43,305 nt of DNA from Cyclobacteriaceae bacterium (GTDB lineage: Bacteria > Bacteroidota > Bacteroidia > Cytophagales > Cyclobacteriaceae). This document shows positions 41,947-43,305 of this stretch, one piece after another (within the stretch, counting starts at the first letter, position 1; every line of letters begins with the position of its first letter). The position numbers were made by a program, and so were the translations under genes. The notes under the pieces were generated by a model. The model made no database searches, was not told the DNA's origin, and saw only the letters and a program-made list of their open reading frames with translations. Where the stretch lies: positions 1 to 43,305 of the forward strand of contig JANWWN010000024.1 in assembly GCA_025055435.1 (NCBI GenBank), written 5' to 3'.

Positions 41947-43305
41947 TTAGTTTCCTCGCTTGAACTGATCAAATTTTGACGGCTGGTTTTGACGGGGAAA
42001 CACATTATCCGAATCATCCGTATCCGATGTTTCTTTCTTCGGATCAACCACAACACGAACCACTTCTTTGTCTTTTACAAAAACCTTGGTTACGGTGTGT
42101 TCGTTGGTTCGCCATATTTCAGCCGGAATGCGTTCAATTTCTTTACTTCCGTCCTTAAATGTCCATTCCAGGATGACCGGCATCACCAGGCCGCCCTTGT
42201 TGGAAAGCTTCACTTCGTACAGGTTCTTACCCTGCAGTTTACTGATGATTGCCTTATCATCGAGCCGGTTGCGAAATTCTCCATAAAATCGTTCATCGGT
42301 GGGCAATACGGTTAAAGGCTGCGGTCCTGCAGAAAAATCCTGTTGGGGCCCGGAGGCCGCGCTTCCTGAAACACTGCCTCGCCTGGTTGTAACCGACTTT
42401 TCCAGGGTAGGCTGGTCGCTGCGCAGCCGATACCATTTCACTTCATCCACGGCCAGGTCAACATGGTCGGTAGTGTAAAACCAACCGCGCCAGAACCAGT
42501 CAAGGTCAACTGCCGAAGCATCCTCCATGGTTCGGAAAAAGTCAGCGGGCATGGGGTGTTTAAAGGCCCATCGGTTAGCGTATTCCTTAAATGCCTTGTC
42601 GAACAGGTCGCGACCCATTACGGTTTCGCGCAGGATATACAGCGCGGTCGCAGCCTTTTGGTATTGCTCGGCACCGAACTGAATCACCTGCTCGGAATTG
42701 GTCATCAGCGGGCGTTGCAGACTTTTATCACCCTTCATATAACTCACCAGGTGTTCAGGTTTTCCACGCGTCCAGTTGTCATTCGGGTAGCGTTCCAGCT
42801 GGGTAATAAGTTGTACAAAGCTGTTGATTCCCTCATCCATCCATGTCCATTGCCGCTCATCGTTATTAATGATCATCGGGAAGAAATTGTGGCCCACTTC
42901 GTGAATAATTACGCTGATCATGCGTGTGCGGGTGGCATCGGAGTACGAACCATCCTTGTTGGGTCGTCCGAAGTTGAAGCAAATCATAGGGTATTCCATA
43001 CCAATGGATGCGGCATGCACGGATATAGCCACCGGATACGGATAATCAATTGTCATGCGGGAGTACACTTCGAGCGTATTTTTTACAGCTTTTGTTGACT
43101 CACGCTCCCACAATGGATTACCCTCCTTCGGATAGAAGGACATGGCCATCGGTGTTTTATCGCCAATCTTTACAGCCATGGCATCCCAGATGAACTTGCG
43201 TGAAGTGGCAAAAGCAAAGTCGCGCACGTTTTCAGCCTTAAATTCCCAGGTTTTCTTCTCGCGCGACTTGCTCTTTTCTTTTTGAACGGCTTCGGCCTGC
43301 GTAAC
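41947..43305 (-). CDS. exported M1 family zinc metallopeptidase (5' end cut by window)
   Basis: 452 C-terminal residues are visible; the frame is open to the window edge, so the apparent GTG start at 43227 (Val-Arg-Asp-Phe-Ala) is internal. HEVGH and WMDEG give the complete HExxH-18x-E zinc site, and GMEYP marks the substrate loop. It is a close paralog of the protein at 18349-20574: long stretches are identical, such as RDFAFATSRKFIWDAMAVKI, and both end with the same WYR, GEFRNRLDD and PAEIWRTNE segments. The linker before GEFRNRLDD differs (RRGSVSGSAASGPQQDFSAG here). The two copies face each other about 21 kb apart. Confidence 0.93.
   Translation of the reverse strand, partial: VTQAEAVQKEKSKSREKKTWEFKAENVRDFAFATSRKFIWDAMAVKIGDKTPMAMSFYPKEGNPLWERESTKAVKNTLEVYSRMTIDYPYPVAISVHAASIGMEYPMICFNFGRPNKDGSYSDATRTRMISVIIHEVGHNFFPMIINNDERQWTWMDEGINSFVQLITQLERYPNDNWTRGKPEHLVSYMKGDKSLQRPLMTNSEQVIQFGAEQYQKAATALYILRETVMGRDLFDKAFKEYANRWAFKHPMPADFFRTMEDASAVDLDWFWRGWFYTTDHVDLAVDEVKWYRLRSDQPTLEKSVTTRRGSVSGSAASGPQQDFSAGPQPLTVLPTDERFYGEFRNRLDDKAIISKLQGKNLYEVKLSNKGGLVMPVILEWTFKDGSKEIERIPAEIWRTNEHTVTKVFVKDKEVVRVVVDPKKETSDTDDSDNVFPRQNQPSKFDQFKRGN

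Noticed and set aside
43225-43227. Start codon for the right-end M1 peptidase
   Set aside because: The frame stays open to the window edge and the upstream residues align with the paralog, so this GTG is an internal valine.

Overview
The window looks like a chromosomal segment of a Bacteroidota bacterium, probably of the Cytophagales type. The evidence is a set of TAnnTTTG-type -7 promoter elements, the general lack of Shine-Dalgarno sites, and protein families typical of that group (DUF4153, DUF5684, Bacteroidota-type PurM, long M14 and S9 secreted peptidases, propeller plus Y_Y_Y proteins). It holds about 31 genes, almost all chromosomal housekeeping, with both ends cut inside genes (mutS at the left, an M1 peptidase at the right). 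I saw no tRNA, rRNA, CRISPR array, transposase or phage gene.

Layout. 1-8.2 kb: mutS (partial, minus) behind two small hypothetical genes; a plus-strand ECF sigma factor with a membrane partner; a plus-strand run of TrmH-type RNA methyltransferase, purM and a thioesterase; a convergent minus-strand lipoprotein and an unrecognised small protein. 8.3-20.6 kb: secreted or periplasmic hydrolases (S9 peptidase, M14 carboxypeptidase, M1 peptidase) interleaved with thiol peroxidase, DinB, a DUF5684 membrane protein, a diacylglycerol-kinase-like lipid kinase in an operon with a TPR protein, and a nitroreductase. 20.6-30.6 kb: nearly everything is on the minus strand: a threonine/serine dehydratase, an archaeal-type AAA ATPase, polA, a PhoD-like phosphatase, a DUF4153 membrane protein and two thioredoxin-fold proteins. 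A frameshifted Uma2-family gene is the only plus-strand gene there. 30.6-41.9 kb: nearly everything is on the plus strand: nitronate monooxygenase/FabK-like, VOC protein, recG, a propeller sensor, DinB, PBP4-like carboxypeptidase, GH3 glycosidase, two small coiled-coil membrane proteins and an N-formylglutamate amidohydrolase. The window ends in a minus-strand M1 peptidase paralogous to the one at 18.3 kb.

Most notable signals. (1) The 315-bp gap at 30630-30944 carries a perfect DnaA box, an inverted near-perfect one and an AT-rich stretch, and sits exactly where gene orientation switches from minus to plus; it is a candidate replication origin. (2) Many genes have the -7 element 3-9 nt before the start codon, which implies leaderless or near-leaderless mRNAs. 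(3) The AAA ATPase gene is preceded by tandem 15-bp repeats, the last of which contains the apparent -7 element, suggesting self-regulation. (4) PolA has lost the acidic residues of its 3'-5' exonuclease site. (5) A Uma2-type nuclease gene is broken by one base in an A7 tract. I found no recognisable defence system or biosynthetic cluster.
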